Below are positions 12,401 through 24,400 of a DNA stretch of 64,000 nt, one piece after another. The DNA comes from Theristus sp. LFF4_11. Its lineage: Eukaryota; Nematoda; Chromadorea; Monhysterida; Xyalidae. Numbering within the stretch: position 1 is the stretch's first letter; each line of letters opens with the position of its first letter. The position numbers and the translations under genes were made by a program. The stretch covers positions 1 through 64,000 of the forward strand of contig JASANC010001287.1 of NCBI GenBank assembly GCA_030248135.1, given 5' to 3'. The notes beneath the pieces were generated by a model, which saw only the letters and a list, made by a program, of their open reading frames with translations, had not been told where the DNA came from and made no database searches.

Positions 12401-15400
12401 GCAATTCATGCTCGGTTTATTTGTGGCACTTATCAAACATGAAGTGGTGTAGTGAACGCTTAGCCGCACCTTCATAATCCTCCTCGTCTTCATCGTCGAT
12501 GTCATCATCCTCCAGCTCTTCATCTTCCACCATGATGTCGTCGACAATCAATTGCTGTTGTTGTTGTTGTTGCTGCTGCTGTGACGCCGCTGGCGGCGTG
12601 GGCACACCATTCGCCTGAATAACAGCGAATTTGTCACATTAAAAAAGTTCTGTTTGAAACCGCTGATTGGCTGCGTCATGCTCGTTCGACCAATCAGCGG
12701 CACCTAATTTAATTCAATTGCTAATTAGAAAATCATGGTGTTCCGGCAGTTCGAATGTTACTTGCAACTTGAAAATGAAGTCTTCAGCATGGACAAAAAA
12801 ACACTGGCCCTGGGGAAATTCAAGGCTGGTTGGCAAACTGTGTTTTCGTTATAAAAATCGACTTCATTTTTTGGCGAAAAATCGGACGGTTTGGCATTAG
12901 ATTTTGTTACTGTCTCAAAAAAGCGACAGAAATGAGACATACATTTGCGAGCACGGTCAGGCTTGAACCTTGAGAAAAAAACGTTGAACGTTCACCTGCG
13001 CGTGTCCCCCGTGCGCTGCAGCAGCGGCCGCGGCCACCTGCGCCAGCAGCATGTTCAGCGTGTTCTGGTGTTGCTGCGTCGTGGTGGTCGGTGTGTGCGC
13101 CGTGTCTGAAAATGAAATGGGCGTCGAAATTTCGTTTTTTATAATGAAGTTTTGCAAACATTCATATCTGCTTCAACCCCAATGGCCTCGAGATCACGCC
13201 ACAGCAAAGAAAATCAGAAATTTTTGTTGAAAAAACTCAAATTTGTACAAAACTAACCAGGCGGCGAGATCGAATGTGGCGAGCCGGCGGTCGGAGCGGA
13301 CAGATGGACGCGCTTTTTGGATTTCGCGCTTTTCGGCCGGAAAATCGCGGCCAACGCTTGCTGTGCTGACGATCGCACGATGCCGCTCTGGAAATGTGCA
13401 GAATCCTGAATGCTTTTTGTTTTTGTTTTCGTGCTGAAGATCTGCAACTCTTGCGCTTCGCGACAAACGCAACATTTCCCGTTGTGCTCTGCTCTCAAAA
13501 AAATTGCTTCTTGTGACAATGTCGTTTATGATCGTCAAATAAAAAGTTTTTTTTCAAATCTGATCAATGGAACTCTTCAGATCAGTTTAGGGACGAATTG
13601 ATAAATCACAACAGTCGTCGTAATCCTCAGCCAACAACATTCTCGCGTGTTGCGCTGCAACTAAACGCAACGGTTCTCAATTGTGCGAGCCTAAAAGCGC
13701 TCCTTGACATACTGTCGAAAAAAAGACAATCTTTCCCCCTTTTTCCATTATTTCTCGAGTCTAAGCACTTTTGCGTGTTTGTCTGCTGCGACGAATCGTT
13801 CCAGAACCACCACCGTTCGTCCGCACACCTCAGCCAACAGCATGCGCGCGTAGTGCTCCGCCACGAACGCGACGTTGCCGGCCGTGTCCTGTGTCGCGTA
13901 CGCGTGCATCACGTCCACCAGCGCGCGTACGAGTGACGCCATTTGACGTGCGTAAACGTCATCCGCTGACGTCATCGTCTCGTCAGTCGGCTGCACCGCG
14001 TACAACAGCCAGAACGTCGACAGAAGTTGGCGGAGGAATGGCGGGCTGGTCTGTGGTGGTGGTGGTGTGTCGGTGGTGGCGTCTGAAAATGGTGGCTGAT
14101 GACATTGATGGTGCGGGGTCAACTCCGGCCCACGCATTTCCGGCCCACGCATTAGCGTCCCGACATTTCCGGCCCACCCATTACCGGCCCACCCATTACC
14201 GTCCCACCCATTACCGGCCCGACATTTCCGGCCCACTCATTTCCGGCCCACTCATTTCCGGCCCGCCCATTACCGGCCCAGCCCAATAATCAGTTCTTCC
14301 TTCGCTGTATTTTGCTACGGACAACGAAAGTAAACTGAAACTGCACTCTAAACTGTACTACCTGCTCACCGACATGCTTTTAACAAAAATATTTAAAATT
14401 TTTCATTTCGGTTTTAGTTTTCATTTCGCTCCGATTTGTTCCTGACATTGGATAAAATGTCTCTGTTTGAATTGCGTCGATGAATCAGTTGTGTTTTTAT
14501 TTATTGCTTTGTTCCGATTGATTTAGCACTTTCAATTTTAATGACAACAACACATGGGTCGACAAAAATAAGAGCTTTCGAACCTCGCTGACGCGCTGAG
14601 TTCGAATTTTGTATTCAACACAAAGCCAAATTCAATCATTTTAATCCTTAAAATAAGCAAAAACTTTTATGAAAATTGCCCCTCTAACCAAATTTGGACA
14701 TGTGGATCAGTGGGTCGCATCCACAACCAGGTTGTGTTTCTTAATCCTAATCATTCCTAATCCTAAACCTAATCCTAAGCCAAGCCTTTTTGATAAGGTG
14801 AAAATGATCAATTTGGTTTTTGACTTTTTTCTTTCCAGTGTAATAGGGCAGGGCCGCAGGGGCAACGCTACAGCACATGCACATCTCTTAATAATGATGC
14901 ATCACGAAAAAATCCGATTGAAAAAAAGAATAAAAAAATCGAACCCTAGTTCAATGTGTAACCGCCTGATCAATGTGATTTTCCTAATGAAATATAGCAG
15001 TGGGTGGTAGTTGAAGTCACTGAAGCGAATATTGGGCTGGGCCGGTAATGGGTGGGCCGGAAATGAGTGGGCCGGAAATGCGTGGGACGCAAATGAACGG
15101 GGCCGGTAATGGGTGGGCCGGAAATGGGTGGGCCGGAAATGAGTGGGCCGGAAATGTTGGGCCGGAAATGCGTGGGCCGGAAATAACGGGACGCAAATGA
15201 ACGCACGCCACATTGATTGATATCAGAATTGGAATACAAATATTACGAATAATACAACGACTCGAAGTGAACACGGTCTTTTTGACAGATCACGAACAAA
15301 CGAGCCTTCAGGTGACTTCAGGCGATGTTTTTAGCCACGGCTAACCCAGAGAAGCGTACGGAAGCCAATGAGTAGGGCGCCCATCGAGCTTTCACTGTCA

Positions 15401-18400
15401 TTAAGTGCATATACACCCGTCGGCGGGTCTCGATCCCCCGAACGCACAGACAAACCAGTCTAAAGCGCCATTCATGGAGGTTGAAGCGCGCTGAAGCGCG
15501 CTGACGCGCTTCACTTTGCTACACATTCACGAAGCAAAAAAACAGCGCGCTTCAGCGTGCGTCAGCGCGCTTCAGTTTTGGAGCACATGCGCATTCACGG
15601 ACGCGCGCGCTGAAGCGCGCTGAAGCGCGCTGACCAGCTTCATCGTGAATGAAGAAATGAAGCTGCGTCAGCCGCTGCGGCTTTTTAGGTTTTTTGCCCA
15701 TTCACGAACGCGCGCGCTGAAGCGCGCTGACGCGCGCTGAAGTGCGCTATCATGAATGATGAAATGAAGCTGCGTCAGCCGCTGCGGCATTTGATGTCCG
15801 GACATCAAATTTGTGTGTGCAAAATCGCTGATTGTTGCTGTCAGTGACAATCTTTCACAAATGTTGCAAGACTTTTTTGTTAAATCATTTAGTACTTTTC
15901 TGACAGATTCTGAACAGTATTGTATAGCGTAATTAGTCTCAAAATAAGTGTGACAGTGAGAATACGAATACTCAACAAAGCATAAAAATAGTGCAAGAAA
16001 TTTATGTTTTTTTTTGCTTTTTTGTACTGTTTTTTATTGTTTCACACCAAAAGTTTTCTGATCTTAGGCGCATATTTATTGAAAAATTGTGAAATGGACT
16101 TTCGAAGTGAAGAAAAACTTTGAAAGCTACACCGCAAAATACAGTTTTTTATGAACAATTTTGTACGATTTCTGCATTTTGACTGAACATTCTAGGATGC
16201 AATTTGCTTTCACGTTGCTTGCAAATGGTGCATAGTCCTCAAAATGGTGCACAGTCCTCAAAGTGGTGCACAGCCCTCAAAGTGGTGCACAGCCCTCAAA
16301 GTGGTGCACAGCCCTCAAAGTGGTGCACAGCCCTCAAAGTGGTGCACAGCCCTCAAAGTGGTGCACAGCCCTCAAAGTGGTGCACAGCCCTCAAAGTGGT
16401 GCACAGCCCTCAAAGTGGTGCACAGCCCTCAAAGTGGTGCACAGTCCTCAAAGTGGTGCACAGTCCTCAAAGTGGTGCACAGCCCTCAAAGTGGTGCACA
16501 GTCCTCAAAGTGGTGCACAGCCCTCAAAGTGGTGCACAGCCCTCAAAGTGGTGCACAGCCCTCAAAGTGGTGCACAGCCCTCAAAGTGGTGCACAGCCCT
16601 CAAAGTGGTGCACAGCCCTCAAAGTGGTGCACAGTCCTCAAAGTGGTGCACAGCCCTCAAAGTGGTGCACAGCCCTCAAAGTGGTGCACAGCCCTCAAAG
16701 TGGTGCACAGCCCTCAAAGTGGTGCACAGCCCTCAAAGTGGTGCACAGCCCTCAAAGTGGTGCACAGTCCTCAAAGTGGTGCACAGCCCTCAAAGTGGTG
16801 CACAGCCCTCAAAGTGGTGCACAGCCCTCAAAGTGGTGCACAGCCCTCAAAGTGGTGCACAGCCCTCAAAGTGGTGCACAGCCCTCAAACCCGTGTCGAA
16901 ACAGTGCCGCCGCATAAATTTCTTGCGGCCTGCACGCACACCGGTTTTGAGGGCTGCGCACATCGGTACCCCACACCGTGATGTGAAGTAATTGTTTTCT
17001 TCAACTGCGGTTTGGCGTGAAACCTTTTTCCTTTTTTAGCCTTGCCACGGTGTAGAGCATTGCAAAAAAAGTTTCATCAACGGCAGCACATGATTAGTGA
17101 ATGTTGCACAAATCAAAAGATCAAAACATTCACTGAAACGGCGAAAACAACGAATCGAAGCGGTATATAGTGTGTACTAAACAGCACGTACGGAGACAAC
17201 ACAGACAACAGCACAAAACGATAAAATTGAACGACATTTAATGAACAAACACCTAGAGAGGTTCCCACCCGTCAACTACTATAGTGCAGTGGTAACATGT
17301 TGTGCCTGTCAGCACAGAGGCCAAAGTTCGAAACCCGTCTTAGCCCAGTTGTTTTTATCGTTTTTATCTGTTGGTTTCTTTCACAAACGCAGCACAATAA
17401 AACTTACTGTATTCCTCAATTAATTTAATTTTACCACAATTAAATTCATTCCCTTTTTGGTCTGCATCTATCACAATTGAAAGCGCAGAAATTATGCAAA
17501 TACGTTTCATTTTTCAGACAAGCCGCTGCGGCATTTGGGGTCCGGACATCAAAAGCCGCAGCGGCTGACGCAGCTTCATTTCTTCATTCATGATGAAGCT
17601 GGTCAGCGCGCTTCAGCGCGCTTCAGCGCGCGCGTTCGTGAATGGACAAAAAACCTAAAAAGCCGCAGCGGCTGACGCAGCTTCACTTCAGGCCGCTTCA
17701 TCATTCATGATGAAGCGCGTCAGCGCGCTTCAGCGCGCTTCAGCGCGCGCGTTCGTGAATGGGCAAAAAACCTAAAAAGCCGCAGCGGCTGACGCAGCTT
17801 CATTTCTTCATTCATGATGAAGCTGGTCAGCGCGCGTCAGCGCGCTTCAGCGCGCGCTTGCATGAATGGGCCTTAACGCGCCACCACGCAGGCCACGAGA
17901 GTAACGCACCGTTGTTCTGCTCGTTCGTTTCCAGTGCGACCGTCACATTCAGCAGGTTCACCGGTCGACGCAGCGCGATCTCCCTTGTCAACAGCAACAG
18001 ACGCGCGTACAAGTCGGCGTCATGCTGCTTGCGCACCAACGGCAACGAGCCATGCACGTAGGCGAGCACGAATTGATCCTGGAACGAAATTCAACCAAAC
18101 TCAATCAGAAATGAACGCTTTTGGGGAAGAAGTGGGGCTGAATCATTGGTGTACGCAGGATTGTCCTTGGCCTTGGCGCGTGCTGTGGTCAGCTGTGAAA
18201 CAACTCACATAAATAGCAATCAGTTTGGTTCCTTCGAATCGCGGCTTCTGGCACGACTAAGCTGCCAACATCAAGATACTTCCTGATTATCTTCTGTGTT
18301 CGGTTCTCTTCAACCGGGACGCTAACAGAGATCAAGATAGCACCGCCAATGCAGATAAGAACGTTCCTCAAAAACGTCCCCAACCACGCCCAACCTTATG

Positions 18401-21400
18401 CTGATAGTAGTCCTCGCGTGAGCTGAACAAGCGCCTCAGCAGCCATCTGGCCGCTTGCACGGGCGCTGCGTGCAGATTGCTGCATAGGATGCTCGTCGTT
18501 AAATCGACCGCCGATTTCGGGCGATCCTGGAGCAAAACGAGACAACAATAAAGAGCGAAGTAAACACACATGAAGATGTCAGTCACAATACGAAACGCCC
18601 CGGGCATACAAAATGGTGACGAGTTTTGACAACTTCGTCAGTAAATACGCCAGAATTTTTGACGTTCACAAAAAAAACGTTGGGTGTTGTTTGTTGCTTG
18701 CACCATCATAATGTGCGCACGCATATGGTGGCACAAACGTCAAGCAAGCCAAAAACGGCAGATCAGGACGCACAACAACAACAAGTCAACCAAGCCAAAA
18801 ACGGTGCGACAGTTCTCCGCATTTCAGTCAGGCCAGCAAACATCAGGACGCATAACAACAACAACAAAAAAGCCAATGGCTTCATCAGTGACGACCGAAC
18901 CACTTAGCAATATGGCAGTTGGCAGAAACGACGCAAACAAAACCAAAGCACTCCGCCTCACCCCGTTATGCAGCGCCTCAAAATACGCGTCCAACAGCTG
19001 CAGCGCGCACATCACGGTCACTTCGGGCACGAATGGGGCCGCTTGGTGCGCTTTCGCCGACTGGTCACCCCGCTGAGTCGGCCGTTCCGCGGTCGCATCG
19101 CCGAGGAAGCCGAACTCTCGCAGGTCCATCTGTCGCTGGGCGGAGCGCACGCCGTCTGGGTGGGCGTGGTGTGCGCCGTCGGGGGCGGACTGGGTGCCTG
19201 AATTGTGTGTTCAGCGGTGGCAAAGCCCGTGGTCCAAGTTCCGAATGCTCTGTCAAGTGAACTACGCAACGAGCGCGCAGCAACCTCCCCCCCCCCCCAA
19301 AACGGACAACGACGCAGCTCCTACACAGCGTCCGGACCCGACCCGCTCGATCGGCCAAATTGTTTCACTATCCTTCACACCTGTTGGGCGATGAACAACA
19401 ACAACCCCCCCCCCCGCGAACCCGGAGCCAACCCTCACCGCCACCACCAGTTGCAACAGTGGCCGACTTCGCGGCCGCCTCTGCCAACTCCGCCAGCTCG
19501 TCCGTCCAACCAAAGTCGTCCTTCTTCTTGGCGTACACGCGAACGGAGTCGACGACGAGCATCGTCGAGGTTGACTGCGACGATTGAATCGACGACTGAC
19601 CACGGCCGGAGCGCGACGAGACGATCCGGGCGCCTGCACCGGTTTCAATGGCACAGTTTGGTAGAGTTTTTGCTACAGATTTCAGAATCAGATTCTGTAT
19701 ATTTCGAGTTCGCTTCACATACCAGCGTCCAAGTTGTCCACTTCTTGCGGTGCTCCATTCTCGTCGATCAACTCCAACGATGGACCAACTGAAAAACAAT
19801 CTGAGAATAACACGGAATGCTTAAAACAAAACCGAGAATTTAGCAAAAACGTATTCGCAATATCGAAATCGATCAGTTTTAAAGTCAAGCTGAAAACGGA
19901 AGCGATAAAGCCGAGAAAAAAGAAAAAACCGAAAACATGCGTTTGGGTCGAAAACTCCTCAAAAACTGACAAAAAAAACTGACTCGTCGGGAAAAAACTG
20001 CATTTCCGCAAAAAAAACACAAAACATCTTTCTCCTCCATCTCGAGTCGCCCAACACTGAAACCCAACGGCTCACATTTCACGGCGAATCCCTTCGTAGC
20101 GGCCGCTGACTCCTCGCGCGTCAGTGGCAGGTCAAACCATCGCGCCCTCGTCAGCTGCACCATTCGACGACGACCGAACAGCTCGATGTAGCCGGGCGTC
20201 TTGTCGACGGCTTGTCGGCCGAGCTCCACGCGAATGCCACACGGAACGACGTTCGGATCCCTTGGGAGGAAATGGAGAAAAAACCATCTGAATTTTTCAG
20301 AACTAATTAGAGGTAAAACGGGTATTTTATGACAGTTCTACTTATTCTTATGACCGTTTTTTTCAATAGAACGCCTTGTCTCAGTGACAGAATGAAATGA
20401 GTGAACTGAACGGAAACAGTTGAAACGTGTGCTCTCAATCACAGCGCAGTCTCAAACGCATTTCAACAGATGTTGTCGCGTTACAATCAGCTGTGTGACA
20501 TCTTTGTATATTTGTGTTCGACCACACAGCTCAGCCGCTATGGAAGCAAATGGGAATGGTGTTTTTGAAGATCAAATACGAATTTCAAAAACACCACCAA
20601 ACATAATCTATGTCGTCACAAAATTGCCAACCTGACGAGAACGGTCAACTCAAAGCCGGTGCTTTTCGAGCACGCGATATACGAGCTCGTCGTTGAGAGG
20701 CGATTCTTCAGTTGTTCCTTGTCGTAGCGCGTCAACAAGTCAGCGCCACCGAACTGAATGTGGAGACAAAGAAAGTTTGAAATTTGTGACGCAAATACAA
20801 TCGCACTGAATCGATTTTATGACTGATTAGCTGGATTATGGCCCTATTTGCTATACAGAGCCAATGAATGTTCTATCGTTCAAATTTTGAAACTACGGTG
20901 CAAAAGCCCGTTTTTTCTGCAATTGCATTGTCTAGCTGACTGCGCAATTCACAAATTATCTACAAACCAGTCGGCCGCCCACAAACCTGTTTGCACAGCA
21001 TAAAAAAGTGAAATCTTGAACCAACGCAAACCATCTCTTTACCCAAAATAACACACAAACCAAACCAACAATTCCCACTGCTCCACCCCTGACCTGCACG
21101 TCTGAAACCAGCTGGCAGCTTTCGAAGAAGTCCACCGGAAAACTCGGCGCCACGCCGGAAGCGCTGGTCTCGCGCGATTTGCGTCGTCGCGCGCCTCTGC
21201 CGGAGCCGCTGTCCGTCGAGCCGCGATGCGAGCCTGCAAAAAAACGACGTTGCTTTTCAGCTGACGTTGGTGCGTTGGTATGCGTTGGAAGAATGAATGG
21301 GTACGAACACGATGCGCTTGGTTCGAATGGAATCCGAAACTAATGTCTTCTTTTTTTACAACCCGACCGCTGTCTCCATTCTTTCACGCGCTCTATATTC

Positions 21401-24400
21401 TTGTGACTAAAAAAACGACGACAGTCTTCAAAAAATGAAACGAAACACCCACCTCGCAGCGGTCCGAGCGTCAGGCCAGTGGTGCGCTGATTGGTTGCCG
21501 CCGGCCAATCGGTGCTGCCGCCCTGTACTTCCGTACAGGGTGGCGGCAGAAACCAGTGATCGAGCCAGTTTGTCGGCGACGCACAGAAATACTGCAGTGA
21601 GCCGTCTTCGCACAGTGAGATCACGCTGGTGCTCTGCAAAAAAACACGTTGGTGCAAACGTGAGAACTGTTCGAGAAGGGACATCACTTGAAAAAAAACA
21701 CCATTCTGTTGACCACGTTTTTGTGACGATTGAATGAGGGTCATATTGGTTGTAAGGCCGCGTATCTGTTTGAACACCACATTTTTGACAGTGACGATAT
21801 GAGTCACAAAACCAATCAGAGTGCATCAATTCAAACAGTACACTGTAATCCCTATTTCACACGTTGCTGTTTCCTGTGTTTCACTGTCCACACGCAACAA
21901 ACACCGCAGTTTGGCAACCGCAAGTTTCTCTGGCATCGTCGTTCAGCAATCAACGGTGTTCACTGAGGTGCTTTCACGAGTCTGTTGGCAATGTATCAAC
22001 CAATGGGCCACCTGATTCTCAAGGCCACACATTCCTCCACGGAAATCAACGCGATCATCACCACTAAAAAAACCCTGAAATCAGCTCTGCAACGAGAATA
22101 TTCATCATCCAAAAATCAACCAAGTTGCAGGATGATTCTCTACAGTTCGGCCTGGCCAACATCACAAGCAGAAGAAGAGAGTGGCCTCATGAGTGATGTG
22201 CACCTCCTGAGAAAACGACAACAACAATTTCAAAAAAAACAACCACTGCGAACCGTCGGACTCGCTTGCATCGTCGGCAGCAACACCGAATCGACCGGTT
22301 TCGTCTTGCCTACCGCCTGCGTCAGCAGTTGCACGTGCACAGCGGACGGACCAAAGTAGAACAGCACCGGTATGCCCGTGAACTGTTGGACGGCCATCAA
22401 GAGGCCAGGGTGACAGAGGGGACTCTCCGTCCAATTGACGAGCAAGTTTCGCTCTTTTTGATCGCTCTTTTGCGCGATGGACGATGCCGCAGAGGTGGCG
22501 GTGCCGTCTGCTGCGGTGTCGGATCTGCAATTGGCCGGCCAAAAAAAACTGGTGGTTTTCTTTCTGGTTCTATAGACAGTCCTCTATTAGTCTTTAGACA
22601 GGAGCACAGTACGGTATGGCCGGTTAAACATGGCAGCTTTTTTCAGGGTGCAAGGAGCGCGCGAATTTTGAATGAAAGAAAAAAGACGTTCATAAACTGA
22701 ATTGTGTGCCAAATTTGACGCGTTTTTTTAAACTAATGGATTATCCGCGCTATTCTGTTCATTCTTCATCCCTTGTACACATGATTGAGAATTACGTTGG
22801 CTTTTTTGAAAAAGACAGCTCCTAGTCTGCGGCTGATCCCGCCTTGATGGACTGCCTCATTTATTCGGCCATACTGTAGTTTGTTCATTCTGGTTGTCAA
22901 AAAAAGTCCCTAAAATTTTCGATTCAGTCCACTGATAGACAACCAGCATAACGCGACAATAATAAAACTGAGCTGTTTGAGAACAACATAAAAACACAAC
23001 TTTTTCAAACAGTCTTTCAAACAATAAGTGCAGAAGAAGCACACAAACTTTGACGGCGGTGACGGAAGCACGATCAGCTTCGTGATTTGATCTCGAACTT
23101 CCGGCAATGGCGCGGCGATATTGATGCCTGAGAGGGATAAAGATAAAAAGGAGCAAACGAAACGTTGCCATTATTTTTGGAGAGCACTGAGTCGACGTGC
23201 GAAAAAAAACTAAAACAATCAATGAAAATTTGCCTTTTTTGCAGACCAACAAACTTCCGTTTCTGCCAAAGAATCACCGAATCGCAAATGCACAGACTAT
23301 ACCCGTGCGGACAGTGTGTGGTGGTGCAACGTGGTGAATCTACCGTGATGAGATGAGAGCGCATTTTTGCGATTTACACCATCATTGCCAACAGCACCAC
23401 CAAGATTCACCACACAGATGACGGCATATTCACCAGGTTCCGCCATTTCATCTCACCGCCGCAAGAGTACGGCACACCAACGAACACGAACCTTTCTGAT
23501 AGGACACAAACAGCAGCTTCAACAGATGCGAGTAGTGAATGGCGAGCCCGCCACCGCCAATGGTGCCGTCGGACGACTCCGAAATCAGTGGATGCTCAAT
23601 CTGAATCAAAATGCTCAATTTCAAAAACATTTGAAAAAAGGTCCAACTCGAATTCGACCTTGAACTTGGTTGTTTACTGCAGTAGGCCTGCCTGGCTAAT
23701 TTTCTGTATTAGCTGATTGGTTGGTCCACACGTGACGCATGGTTACTGTGCGGTATTGAATTCGGCTTCCCCAGCAAAGCATGTGCTCCACACCAACCAA
23801 TCAGCTAATATAACCGTGCACAATTTCATTGTAACTGTACTGAACGGTCACACCACACCATTCTTGAGTGCGTTGCTTGAAATGTAGCTCAACTGACAAA
23901 GGATTAAAAAACACGACAAAACATTCAGCCCATCAAAGGTCGCTCAAGCAAAAACCACCGGATCCAACCTGGATGCCATTGGTGACATAAAACGCCTCCA
24001 CGCCGTCATATCGACAACTGTCGTCAAGGGGTTGAGCGTAAATGGCGCCATTAGACGATAGAATCAGCAAAGTGATCGTCAAGTTGCGTTGTTGTTGCTG
24101 TTGTTGTTCGTCGGCGCTGTTTTCGGGGTTGTCTGGCACTTCGGTCGAATTGTTGGATTCTGAAATTTAACGAGAAAATATTGAAAAAAAATTTAGCTAT
24201 AAAATTTGTTTTACCCCGAGAAATCGGAATGACAACTGTGTCACTGTCACACCAGTTCGTTTTCCAACCAATCGGAGTTTCAAATATTACCGAGTTTCTA
24301 TTTACACTGACGAGGACAGCAAATATCATACAATCCGGAAACAACCCCGTTTGAATATAGCCGAACTGTAAAACATGTGCATTCTGGCAATTGAATGCGG

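Larger units (their letters stand above)
14083..17909. other. 3.8-kb repeat-filled UBR4 intron (between exons 62 and 63)
   Basis: No exon supported. It contains, left to right, an element with inverted GGGCCGGAAATG arrays (14100-15215), a SINE-like copy (15290-15460), a GC-rich palindromic array (15460-15800), the 19-bp minisatellite (16225-16890), a tRNA-like segment (17255-17345) and an inverted GC-rich array (17515-17875). Confidence 0.7.

Noticed and set aside
13983..15274. Open frames with repeated HFRPTHFRP or GPLISGPPI motifs (also at 47605-48001)
   Set aside because: They are translations of the GGGCCGGAAATG arrays in several frames; no start, splice or family support.
16225..16890. 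CRISPR-like regular repeat array
   Set aside because: Units are contiguous with no variable spacers, and the context is an animal gene intron.
16204..16991. Three overlapping long open frames of a 19-residue repeat protein
   Set aside because: They are translations of the 19-bp minisatellite, present in all frames at once, antisense in a UBR4 intron, with no promoter or splice support.
19065..19358. Arg/Pro-rich minus-strand frame overlapping UBR4 exon 60
   Set aside because: The alternative frame (GTQSAPDG to FEALHNG) is the one that joins exons 59 and 61 in phase.
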